In this document: piece by piece, positions 9,499-16,727 of the stretch
Layout of the letters: every line of letters begins with the position of its first letter
How positions within the stretch are numbered: position 1 is the stretch's first letter
Assembly: GCF_030373185.1 (NCBI RefSeq)
Contig: NZ_JAUCZH010000001.1
Span: 186,001-250,000 of the forward strand
Direction of reading: 5' to 3'
From: Tabrizicola sp.
Lineage (GTDB): Bacteria > Pseudomonadota > Alphaproteobacteria > Rhodobacterales > Rhodobacteraceae
Length of the DNA: 64,000 bases
Position numbers and translations under genes: made by a program
The notes under the pieces: generated by a model
The model's input: only the letters and a program-made list of their open reading frames with translations
Database searches by the model: none
Told to the model about the DNA's origin: nothing

Positions 9499-9684
9499 GC
9501 CGTCGTCCAATCCATCGCCGCCGCGCCCGATGCGCGGCTTGGCTTTGTTTGGAACATATCGCGGGGGGGTTCAAGGGGAAGGGCAGCGGTCACGACGCTT
9601 CGCATTTTCGTGATCTGGCAACTTTCCGCTAAGCCCGGCCGTATGTCCGGGCATATCTGACAGTAGAGCACATCGGAGACACCC

Positions 9685-10140
9685 ATGCAGCGCAGATTTT
9701 TTCTTCTTGCCACGGCAGCAGGCCTTGCCGCCCCAATGGCCGGGGCAGAAACTTTCGAGGTTACGCTGACCGACGCCGAATGGCGAAAAAAGCTGTCGGA
9801 TCTGGAATACAGGGTCTTGCGCGAAGAGGCTACCGAACGCGCCGGGACCAGCCGCCTCAACGACGAAAAGCGCCCCGGTGTCTATCATTGTGTCGGATGT
9901 GATCTGGCCGCGTTTGCGTCGGATACCAAATATGACAGCGGCACCGGCTGGCCATCGTTCTGGCAACCCCTGCCCGATGCCATCCGCACCCGGGAAGACG
10001 GCGGGCTGTTCGGCGCAAGAACCGAGGTTCATTGCCGCCGCTGTGGCGGCCATTTCGGCCATGTCTTCACCGACGGACCAAAGCCGACAGGCCTGCGCTA
10101 CTGCATGAATGGGGCCGCGCTGCGGTTCGTTCCGGCCTGA
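9685..10140 (+). CDS. msrB: Peptide-methionine (R)-S-oxide reductase with export signal
   Basis: Reduces methionine-R-sulfoxide in proteins. The catalytic cysteine is Cys140 in GLRYCMNGAALRF. Two CxxC pairs, Cys69/Cys72 and Cys117/Cys120, would bind structural zinc. Residues 1–21 form a signal peptide beginning MQRRFFLLATAAG, with a twin arginine followed by hydrophobics, so Tat export is possible; the mature enzyme would act in the periplasm. The ATG follows a GGAGAC site. It stands alone, convergent with the DnaJ-domain gene 3 bases away. Confidence 0.94.
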   Translation: MQRRFFLLATAAGLAAPMAGAETFEVTLTDAEWRKKLSDLEYRVLREEATERAGTSRLNDEKRPGVYHCVGCDLAAFASDTKYDSGTGWPSFWQPLPDAIRTREDGGLFGARTEVHCRRCGGHFGHVFTDGPKPTGLRYCMNGAALRFVPA

Positions 10141-10143
10141 GGG

Positions 10144-10782
10144 TTATTCGCGGAAATACCGGCTGTCCTTCAACTGGTCCCAGGCCCAGACCACCTCTTG
10201 CAGACGCTCCTCGTCGCTGCGGTCGCCAGCATTCATGTCGGGGTGCAGATCCTTGACGAGGCTTTTGTATTGCTTGCGAATCTCGGTCTTGGTCCAGGTG
10301 TCGCGAGCATCGAGTATCTCGATCGCCTTCCTTTCGGTCGGCGGCAACTTGCGCGTCGCCGTGGTGGCAAAGGCCGACCGGCCGGGGTTCTGTGTCGCCT
10401 TTTCGCCCAGAAGCGACATCGGGTCATTCACCCCCAGCCGCGCCCAGGCGTTGCCATCGCCAATCCGCGAGAACGGCTTGGTTTCCCGCTCCCACACCCG
10501 GTCCTTGTCCAGAAACTTCTGGAACTCCTCATCGGTGGTCCCCTGAAAGAAGTTCCATTTCAGATTGTATTCCCGGATGTGATCCTTGCAGAACCAGAAG
10601 AACTCATCGAGCAGGTCCGGGGACTTCGGCGCACGGTAGGCGCCCTTTTCCTGACATCCCGGGTAATCGCAGCCCCGGTCCGAAGTCTCGAAGGCGCCGG
10701 ACATGCCGCGGCGGCCCGTTTTCTTGCGTTTCTTGTCGGCAGAGACGCGCAGGTCAAACTCAAAGGGCGGGCGGTTGGTCAT
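10144..10782 (-). CDS. J-domain (DnaJ-like) molecular chaperone
   Basis: A 212-residue protein whose J domain is at the C-terminus (about residues 145–205), with the HPD motif in VKDLHPDMNAG, unlike DnaJ where it is N-terminal. The N-terminal half has a cysteine-bearing segment CDYPGCQEKGAYRAP and then FCKDHIREYN, which together suggest a small zinc site. It would stimulate a DnaK-type ATPase through HPD. The ATG at 10782 was chosen over one at 10809 by similarity to relatives. It is divergent from bolA, an arrangement common in Rhodobacterales. Confidence 0.9.
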   Translation of the reverse strand: MTNRPPFEFDLRVSADKKRKKTGRRGMSGAFETSDRGCDYPGCQEKGAYRAPKSPDLLDEFFWFCKDHIREYNLKWNFFQGTTDEEFQKFLDKDRVWERETKPFSRIGDGNAWARLGVNDPMSLLGEKATQNPGRSAFATTATRKLPPTERKAIEILDARDTWTKTEIRKQYKSLVKDLHPDMNAGDRSDEERLQEVVWAWDQLKDSRYFRE

Positions 10783-10853
10783 GAACGGGCCTTTCCGACT
10801 CGGGGCCACGAGTTTAGACGTTTCTCGGCCGGGTTGAAGGGGGTAGGATTGAA

Positions 10854-11105
10854 ATGACCGTCAAGGATGATATCGAGACCCGGTTGCAGGCGGCCTTTGC
10901 GCCCGAGCGGCTGGAGATCATCAACGAAAGCCACAAGCATGCTGGGCATTCGGGGGATGACGGATCGGGGGCCAGCCATTTCCGCATCGTGATCCGCGCC
11001 GCTGCCTTGTCCGACATGACGCGTGTGGCTCGCCATCGTGCCGTGCATCAGGCTCTGGGTGACCTGAACCAGCGCATCCACGCGATTGCGCTCGACATCG
11101 GCTGA
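10854..11105 (+). CDS. bolA: BolA family protein
   Basis: An 83-residue protein with the BolA fold. The conserved histidine region (NESHKHAGH), the HFRIVIRA strand and the closing NQRIHAIALDI are all typical. BolA proteins bind monothiol glutaredoxins through a shared iron–sulfur cluster and some bind DNA; which applies here cannot be told. A GGGTAGGA site precedes the ATG. It starts 71 bases from the divergent J-domain gene, so the short gap must hold both promoters. Confidence 0.94.
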   Translation: MTVKDDIETRLQAAFAPERLEIINESHKHAGHSGDDGSGASHFRIVIRAAALSDMTRVARHRAVHQALGDLNQRIHAIALDIG

Positions 11106-11170
11106 GGGGCGCGCAGAAGGCGATGGGCGCGTCCGGCACCAAAGGGCGAGGGGCCAGCCCCTCGCACTTC

Positions 11171-11248
11171 CCGGAGTATTTGGAAAAAGAGCAAGACCAG
11201 TTGCTCCTTGGGAAATACTCCCCGGGGGTTTGGGGGCAGGATGCCCCC
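11171..11248. repeat. Intergenic hairpin repeat (copy 2) with double hairpin
   Basis: Between convergent bolA and glcB. A long imperfect inverted repeat pairs GGAGTATTT…GAGCAA (11173–11194) with TTGCTC…AAATACTCC (11201–11221), and the right arm continues into CCCCGGGGGTTTGGGGGC. A second hairpin, GGGGGC/GCCCCC, lies at 11232–11248. The right arm matches copies 3, 4 and 5. The place between two gene ends suggests bidirectional termination. Confidence 0.72.
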
Positions 11249-11325
11249 ATCAGCTCGAGCCGGTTGGCGCGCCCCTTGCGCGCCAGAGGCGAGACAAGAG
11301 GCCTGCGCGGCACGCGCGCATCAGA

Positions 11326-13461
11326 TCAGCCGCGCTTGGCCACTGCCCGCCAGGCGTGCAGCATGGGCTCGGTATAGCCCGAAGGCTGGACCCGGCCCTT
11401 GAAGACCAGATCCGAGGCCGCACGGAACGCCGCCCCGTCAAAGCGCGGGGCCATCGCCCGGTAGGCCGGATCGCCCGCATTCTGCCGGTCCACCACCGCC
11501 GCCATCTTGCGCAGGGCCGCAATGACCTGCGCCTCGCTGACCACCCCGTGATGCAGCCAGTTCGCCAGCGCCTGCGCCGAGATCCGGCAGGTCGCCCGGT
11601 CTTCCATCAGCCCGACATCGTGGATGTCCGGCACCTTGGAACAGCCGATCCCCTGATCCACCCAGCGCACCACGTAGCCAAGGATGCCTTGGGCGTTGTT
11701 TTCAACTTCCTCCGTGATTTCCGCCTCGGACCAGTTCACCCCGGTCGCCAGCGGCAGCGTCAGCAACTGGTCAAGCGTCGCCCGCGGGCCGCCCTTGGCG
11801 ATACGGTCCTGCACCGCCGGCACGTCGGTCTTGTGGTAATGCGTGGCATGCAGCGTGGCGGCCGTTGGTGACGGCACCCAGGCGCAGCTGGCCCCGGCCT
11901 CGGGATGTGCGCCCTTCTGGGCCAGCATCGCCGCCATGAGGTCGGGCATCGCCCACATGCCCTTGCCGATCTGCGCCCGGCCTTTCAGACCGCAGGCGAG
12001 GCCGATATCGACATTGCGGTCCTCATAGGCCTTGATCCAGGCTTGCGCCTTCATCTCGCCCTTGCGGACCATTGGCCCGGCTTCCATCGCGGTGTGGATT
12101 TCATCCCCGGTGCGGTCCAGAAAACCGGTGTTGATGAAGGCCACCCGCGACTTTGCGGCCCGGATGCAGGCCTTGAGGTTGGCCGAGGTCCGCCGTTCCT
12201 CGTCCATGATCCCCAGCTTGACCGTGTTCGCCGGCAGCCCGAGTGTCGCTTCCACCGCGTCGAAAATCTCCGACGCCAGCGCCACCTCGGCGGGGCCGTG
12301 CATCTTTGGCTTCACCACATAGACCGACCCATGCAGCGAGTTGCGCGGGCCTTCGGTCTTGGCCAGATCATGCAGCGCGCAAAGCGTGGTCACGAAGGCA
12401 TCCATCAAGCCTTCGGAAATCTCTTGCCCCGCAGCGTCCAGAACCGCGGGCGTGGTCATCAGATGGCCCACATTGCGCACCAGCATCAGCGCGCGGCCCT
12501 TCAGGCTGGAATCCCCGCCATCCGGCGTGGTGAAGTCGAAATCCGGGGCAAGGCGGCGGGTCAGGGTGCGGCCATCTTTCTCTACCAACTCCTCCAGATC
12601 GCCGCGCATCAGGCCCAGCCAGTTGGCATAGGCCAGAACCTTGTCTTCGGCATCCACCGCCGCGACGCTGTCTTCGCAGTCCATGATCGCCGAAAGCGCC
12701 GATTCCAGCCGGATATCGGCCAGCCCCGCCTTGTCCTGTGCGCCGATCCGGTGGCCGGGGTCCATGCGCAACACGATGTGAAGCCCGTGGTTTCGCAGGA
12801 TGACCGCACTTGGCGCGGAGGCGCTGCCCCGGTAGCCCGCAAACTGGGAAGGGTCGCGCAGGGCAGGGGAAAGCACACCGTTTTCAACACGGTAAGCCAC
12901 CGCATCGCTGTGCGAGCCATTGGCCAGCGGCACCGCCTCGTCCAGAAATGCCCGACCCCACGCAATGACCCGCGCACCGCGGTCCGGGTCATAGGCCTTG
13001 CCCTTGGGCAGGTCGCCCAGAGCATCCGTGCCGTAAAGCGCGTCATAAAGGCTGCCCCAGCGCGCATTGGCCGCGTTCAGCGCGTAGCGGGCGTTCATCA
13101 CCGGCACCACAAGTTGCGGGCCGGGGATGGTGGAGATTTCGGGGTCCACGCCTGTGGTGTCGATCTGGAAATCCGGCCCTTCGGGTTCCAGATAGCCGAT
13201 GTCTTCCAGCATGGCACGATAGGCGGCGGCATCGTGGGGTTGGCCGCGCCGGGCGATGTGCCATGCGTCGATCCGGGCCTGAAGCGCGGCACGCTGGCCA
13301 AGGGCTGCGGTGATCTTGGGGTTCAGGGTGGCGACACCTTGGGCAAAGCCGGACCAGAAGCGATCCACCGCAATGCCGGTGCCGACAAGCGCCTGACCTT
13401 CGACAAAGGCCGCCAGCCGTTCGTCCACCGCCAGCCCGGATTTCATCACGCGCGCAGCCAT
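11326..13461 (-). CDS. glcB: Malate synthase G
   Basis: Condenses glyoxylate with acetyl-CoA to malate, in glyoxylate and glycolate use. The 711 residues match the G isoform (about 720), not the shorter A isoform. Visible family segments include [20 protein letters not shown] near the start, [20 protein letters not shown] with the [10 protein letters not shown] metal region before it, and [14 protein letters not shown]. The ATG at 13461 is preceded by AAGGAG eight bases upstream; in-frame codons at 13479 and 13491 have no such site. Upstream, at about 13475–13495, TTGCATACCGTTGCACACAA carries two TTGCA repeats that could be a regulator site. Isocitrate lyase is not in the window. Confidence 0.96.
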   Translation of the reverse strand: MAARVMKSGLAVDERLAAFVEGQALVGTGIAVDRFWSGFAQGVATLNPKITAALGQRAALQARIDAWHIARRGQPHDAAAYRAMLEDIGYLEPEGPDFQIDTTGVDPEISTIPGPQLVVPVMNARYALNAANARWGSLYDALYGTDALGDLPKGKAYDPDRGARVIAWGRAFLDEAVPLANGSHSDAVAYRVENGVLSPALRDPSQFAGYRGSASAPSAVILRNHGLHIVLRMDPGHRIGAQDKAGLADIRLESALSAIMDCEDSVAAVDAEDKVLAYANWLGLMRGDLEELVEKDGRTLTRRLAPDFDFTTPDGGDSSLKGRALMLVRNVGHLMTTPAVLDAAGQEISEGLMDAFVTTLCALHDLAKTEGPRNSLHGSVYVVKPKMHGPAEVALASEIFDAVEATLGLPANTVKLGIMDEERRTSANLKACIRAAKSRVAFINTGFLDRTGDEIHTAMEAGPMVRKGEMKAQAWIKAYEDRNVDIGLACGLKGRAQIGKGMWAMPDLMAAMLAQKGAHPEAGASCAWVPSPTAATLHATHYHKTDVPAVQDRIAKGGPRATLDQLLTLPLATGVNWSEAEITEEVENNAQGILGYVVRWVDQGIGCSKVPDIHDVGLMEDRATCRISAQALANWLHHGVVSEAQVIAALRKMAAVVDRQNAGDPAYRAMAPRFDGAAFRAASDLVFKGRVQPSGYTEPMLHAWRAVAKRG

Positions 13462-13584
13462 TGCATCCACTCCTTGCATACCGTTGCACACAATACCGCC
13501 CGGCAGGCTTTGGGGGCAAGGGCAGTCGCCCGGTCATTAGGGGGGAAATGCGGAAAGCACTTGCTGCACCACGTTGAAAGATAA

Positions 13585-13604
13585 AGTTAGTGAATTGACT
13601 AACT
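13585..13604. promoter_or_regulatory. Operator-like palindrome upstream of the ArsR gene (site 1)
   Basis: AGTTAGT–GAATTG–ACTAACT: the seven-base arms are perfect and the centre is nearly palindromic, so 18 of 20 bases are symmetric. It matches site 2 at 13637–13652 to the shared pattern TTAGYGAWWTGRCTAA. The two centres are exactly 50 bases apart. It overlaps the region where a promoter for the ArsR gene is expected (TTGAAA at 13574 as a possible −35). Confidence 0.7.
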
Positions 13605-13636
13605 GTCTGATTGAATTCAGCCCCGCATCGTGATAC

Positions 13637-13652
13637 TTAGCGATATGGCTAA
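13637..13652. promoter_or_regulatory. Operator-like palindrome over the ArsR start codon (site 2)
   Basis: TTAGCGATATGGCTAA, 14 of 16 bases symmetric, spanning the ATG at 13645. Together with site 1 it looks like the target of the ArsR-type repressor encoded directly downstream, a common autoregulatory layout. That it is bound by this protein is inference. Confidence 0.65.
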
Positions 13653-13983
13653 ACAAAACCCCGACCTTTCGCTGCTGTTTCATGCGCTGTCTGATCCGAC
13701 GCGGCGGATGATGCTGACCCGGCTTGCCCAAGGGCCTGCGCCGGTCTCGGAACTTGCCGGGCCGACGGGCCTGCGCCTGCCCACCGTGATGCGCCACCTT
13801 TCGGTGCTGGAAGGGGCGGGGCTGGTCGCCACCCAGAAGGACGGGCGTGTCCGGTCCTGCGCCATTGTGCCAGAGGCTTTGGCCCCGATGCGAGACTGGC
13901 TGGACGAACAGCGCGCGCTTTGGGAAGCGCGGCTCGACCGGCTGGATGACTATGTGATGACCCTGATGAAGGAACCCAAGTGA
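13645..13983 (+). CDS. ArsR/SmtB-type winged-helix regulator
   Basis: A 112-residue repressor-like protein with one winged helix–turn–helix: FHALSDPTRRMMLTRLAQG, then VSELAGPTGLRLPTVMRHLSVLEGAGLV as the recognition region, and the wing in ATQKDGRVRSCAI. No cysteine metal site is present, so metal sensing is unlikely; the C-terminal helix fits the subgroup encoded beside SRPBCC genes. The ATG at 13645 is preferred; a GTG at 13630 is in frame. No ribosome site is clear. It is the first gene of a three-gene operon and overlaps the next start (TGATG). Confidence 0.92.
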   Translation: MAKQNPDLSLLFHALSDPTRRMMLTRLAQGPAPVSELAGPTGLRLPTVMRHLSVLEGAGLVATQKDGRVRSCAIVPEALAPMRDWLDEQRALWEARLDRLDDYVMTLMKEPK

Positions 13984-14450
13984 TGGAACTGGACCCCACT
14001 CTCGATCTTGTGTTGACGCGAGATCTGAACGCCCCGCGTGAGGTGCTTTGGCAGTGCTGGACCCGGCCTGAACATCTGGTTCACTGGTTCGTGCCAAAGC
14101 CACACAAGGTGACCGCCTGTCATCTGGATGTCCGACCCGGTGGTGCCTGCAACACAACCTTTGATGTCGATGGCAACGTGATGGAAAACAACGGGGTCTA
14201 TCTTGAGGTGATCCCGAATGAAAAACTTGTCTTCACAGATACCTATACCGAAGGCTGGAAGCCCGCGCCCGACCCCTTCATGACCGCCATCGTGACCTTT
14301 GAAGACCTCGGCGACGGCCGCACCCGCTATACCGCCGTGGCCCGTCACCGAAACGCCGAGAGCGCCAGAACGCATAAGGACATGGGCTTCTTTGACGGTT
14401 GGGGGACGGTCGCGACCCAGCTTGAGGCCTATGCGCAGGGGTTGAAATGA
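13983..14450 (+). CDS. SRPBCC/AHSA1-domain protein
   Basis: A 155-residue protein of the START-like SRPBCC fold, AHSA1 subgroup: LTRDLNAPREVLWQCWTRPEHLVHWF at the N-terminus, then DVRPGGACNTTFDVDG, NEKLVFTDTY and a long C-terminal helix DGWGTVATQLEAY. These proteins have a deep hydrophobic pocket; ligand and role are unknown. The ATG overlaps the ArsR stop, and its own stop overlaps the next gene (ATGA), so all three proteins are translationally coupled. It is a divergent paralogue of the next gene. Confidence 0.9.
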   Translation: MELDPTLDLVLTRDLNAPREVLWQCWTRPEHLVHWFVPKPHKVTACHLDVRPGGACNTTFDVDGNVMENNGVYLEVIPNEKLVFTDTYTEGWKPAPDPFMTAIVTFEDLGDGRTRYTAVARHRNAESARTHKDMGFFDGWGTVATQLEAYAQGLK

Positions 14451-14899
14451 CCGCGAACGCTGACCGCACCATGGTGCTGACCCGGCTGATCAAGGCGCCG
14501 GTTGCCGTGGTCTGGGGGGCATGGATGAACCCCGAAACCTTGCCGAAATGGTGGGGGCCGGACGGATTTTCCTGTCGCACGACGCCCATCGATCTGCGGC
14601 AGGGCGGGGAGTGGGTCTTTGACATGATCGCACCCGATGGCACCGTCTTTCCCAACCATCACCGCTATACCGTCGTCACGCCGCAAAGCCGGATCGAATA
14701 CACCCTGCACTGGGGCGAAGACGGCCCGAAACACGCGGATGCCTCGGCTGATTTCGTGGACGAAGGCGGGGTGACGAAAGTCACGCTGGCCATGGTTTTC
14801 GCGACCCCGGAGGAATATCAGACCGCCAAAGGCTTCGGCGCGGTCGAGCTTGGGTTGCAGACCCTGGGCAAGCTGGCGCGGTTTGTGGGGGCCGACTGA
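14447..14899 (+). CDS. SRPBCC/AHSA1-domain protein (second copy)
   Basis: A 150-residue AHSA1-type protein: VLTRLIKAPVAVVWGAWMNPE, then LPKWWGPDGFSCRTTPIDLRQGG and the C-terminal helix LGLQTLGKLARF. The WWGPDGF motif is typical of the family. It overlaps the preceding paralogue by four bases and ends the ArsR operon. The function is unknown; the two-paralogue layout suggests a shared or heterodimeric pocket protein, but that is speculation. Confidence 0.9.
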   Translation: MTANADRTMVLTRLIKAPVAVVWGAWMNPETLPKWWGPDGFSCRTTPIDLRQGGEWVFDMIAPDGTVFPNHHRYTVVTPQSRIEYTLHWGEDGPKHADASADFVDEGGVTKVTLAMVFATPEEYQTAKGFGAVELGLQTLGKLARFVGAD

Positions 14900-14936
14900 A
14901 CCACCGGAGCGGGTGGCCGCAAGCCCTGCCTTGGGG

Positions 14937-15107
14937 CTACGGTTTCTTCGCCGCGATTGCGGCGCCCTTTGCTTCGGTGCGGCAGCGGTCGGAACAGTAT
15001 TTCACCTCGTCCCAGACCTTTTCCCACTTCTTGCGCCAGAGGAATGGTCGCCCGCAGGTGATGCAGGTCTTTTCCGGCAGGTCGGATTTCTTCACGCCGC
15101 GTGGCAT
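14937..15107 (-). CDS. DUF2256 small zinc-ribbon-like protein
   Basis: A 56-residue gene. It reads [19 protein letters not shown], then [19 protein letters not shown] and [12 protein letters not shown]. The four cysteines (CxxC and CSDRC) would form a zinc site, as in DUF2256. The ATG shares one base with the photolyase stop (TAATG on the minus strand), so translation is coupled. DUF2256 genes are often found beside photolyase or cryptochrome genes (from memory), which fits. The role is unknown. Confidence 0.9.
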   Translation of the reverse strand: MPRGVKKSDLPEKTCITCGRPFLWRKKWEKVWDEVKYCSDRCRTEAKGAAIAAKKP

Positions 15108-16612
15108 TACAGATCAAAGCTCAGTTGGGCCGAGGCGGGTTTGCGGCGCGGGCTGCGGTCATTGACAAAGCGGGGGTCCGCGCGGCTGGCGTGGCGGGTC
15201 ACGATTGCGGCTGCGGTTTCGGCAAAGCCTGCGGTCTTGCGCGCCTGCCAGACCACATCACGCGCGGCGCGGGCGGCGCTTGCCACATCGACGACCGGTT
15301 CAGGGTAGCGCCGGCCAAGAAGGTGGCGTGCTTCGGGCCATTTCCAAGGCTCTTGCAGAAAGGCATCCGGCACCGGGGCCAGTTCCGGCAGCCAGCGCCG
15401 GGTGAAGGCACCGGTCGGATCCTGATCCTGCCCCTGTTTCACCGGGTTGTAGATCCGGGGGATGTTGATCCCCGTGGTCCCCGATTGCATCTGCACCTGC
15501 GGCCAGTGGATGCCGGGTTCATAATCGGTGAACAGCCGGGCAAGGTGCTGGCCTGACGCGCGCCAGTCCAGCCAGAGGTGATAGGACGCGACCGAGGTGA
15601 CCATCGCCCGCATCCTGAAATTCAGCCAGCCGGTCGCGCGCAGATAGCGCATGCAGGCGTCAAGGAAGGGCAGGCCCGTTTCGCCCGCCGCCCATGCGGC
15701 AAGGCGGCTGGCGTCGCTTTCCCTTGGGCGCAGGGCTTCGGCCCCAGGATGCAAGGCACGCAATTCGATCGAGGGTTGGTCTTCAAGCTTCTGGATGAAG
15801 TGATCGCGCCATGCGAGGCGGGATTGAAAGCTGGTCAACGCCCCACCCCAGCGCCCGCCGGGTCGCTCGGCCTGTCGGGTGGCGGTGGCCTGCACTACTT
15901 CACGCAAGGATAGCGTGCCATGCGCCATATGCGGTGACAGGCGCGAACAGGCGCGCTCACCCGTCAGGGGCGATGACATCGCGGCGCGGTAGGGTTCGCC
16001 ACGACGGGTCAGGAAGGTTTCCAAAAGCTTTGTCCCCTGCGCGCGGCCCCCTGATTGCCGGTGCGGGCAGGGGTCTGCCGCCAGTTTCAACGCCCGTGCC
16101 GAGGGGATCAGACCCGGCTCTGCCCCCGCAATCGCGTGCAAGGCCGGGGGTGGCAGGGCCGCACCAGCCATGAAACCATCCCGCAGACCGGCCCAGCCGT
16201 CCCGGCTGGCAAGCCTGCGCACCACGCCAGTCTGCGGAAGTTCCGTCCAGTCCAGCCCCGCCCCGCGCGCCCATGCGGCGACGCGCCTGTCGCGGGCATA
16301 GGTTGCAAGGTTCCCCGTTTCCTCATGGCTGATGATCCGGGCTATATGGTGCTGGCGGCAAAGCCTGTCCAGCACCGCCACCGCTTCGCCCACCCGCACC
16401 ACCAAAGGCGCGCCCAGTGCGGCAAGCTGGCCGCGCAGGTCTTCCAGGCTTTCGGCCACAAACTCCCATTGTCGGGCCGAGGCATCGGGGCCGGCCCAAA
16501 GCTCGGGCTCGACGATATGGACCGGCAGCACCGGCCCCAACTCCGCGGCCAGGGTTAGCGCAGGATGGTCGTTCACGCGCAGATCGCGCTTGAGCCAGAC
16601 AAGAACATTCAT
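15107..16612 (-). CDS. Photolyase/cryptochrome family FAD protein (deoxyribodipyrimidine photolyase)
   Basis: Light-driven repair of pyrimidine dimers, or a cryptochrome derived from such an enzyme. The 501 residues start with [16 protein letters not shown], the antenna-binding Rossmann domain, and the FAD-binding helical domain follows: [20 protein letters not shown], then [20 protein letters not shown] with [15 protein letters not shown] and [19 protein letters not shown]. No C-terminal four-cysteine cluster is seen, so it is not the iron–sulfur bacterial type. The ATG at 16612 gives the classic N-terminus. An exact LexA-type box overlaps this start codon. The DUF2256 gene is coupled downstream. 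Confidence 0.93.
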   Translation of the reverse strand: MNVLVWLKRDLRVNDHPALTLAAELGPVLPVHIVEPELWAGPDASARQWEFVAESLEDLRGQLAALGAPLVVRVGEAVAVLDRLCRQHHIARIISHEETGNLATYARDRRVAAWARGAGLDWTELPQTGVVRRLASRDGWAGLRDGFMAGAALPPPALHAIAGAEPGLIPSARALKLAADPCPHRQSGGRAQGTKLLETFLTRRGEPYRAAMSSPLTGERACSRLSPHMAHGTLSLREVVQATATRQAERPGGRWGGALTSFQSRLAWRDHFIQKLEDQPSIELRALHPGAEALRPRESDASRLAAWAAGETGLPFLDACMRYLRATGWLNFRMRAMVTSVASYHLWLDWRASGQHLARLFTDYEPGIHWPQVQMQSGTTGINIPRIYNPVKQGQDQDPTGAFTRRWLPELAPVPDAFLQEPWKWPEARHLLGRRYPEPVVDVASAARAARDVVWQARKTAGFAETAAAIVTRHASRADPRFVNDRSPRRKPASAQLSFDL

Positions 16613-16617
16613 GGAAC
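16603..16617 (-). promoter_or_regulatory. LexA-type box over the photolyase start codon
   Basis: GAACATTCATGGAAC on the plus strand, i.e. GTTC-N7-GTTC on the minus strand, the alphaproteobacterial LexA consensus. It spans the ATG of the photolyase gene. About two chance matches to such an eight-base pattern are expected in 64 kb, so position and gene function are what make it notable. Confidence 0.45.
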
Positions 16618-16727
16618 AAAGAGATAGACCAACCACCGGATTCGTAAAGCCGCAAAAGGCGGTTGCCGCGATCTCTCTCTTGCGCCTGCCGCCCCAACCC
16701 CTAGCTTGTCGCGAAAGGGAGCATTGC

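Noticed and set aside
11905-13584. Plus-strand open frame of 559 codons
   Set aside because: Antisense to malate synthase, no family features, amino-acid composition typical of shadow frames (many His, Arg, Gly).
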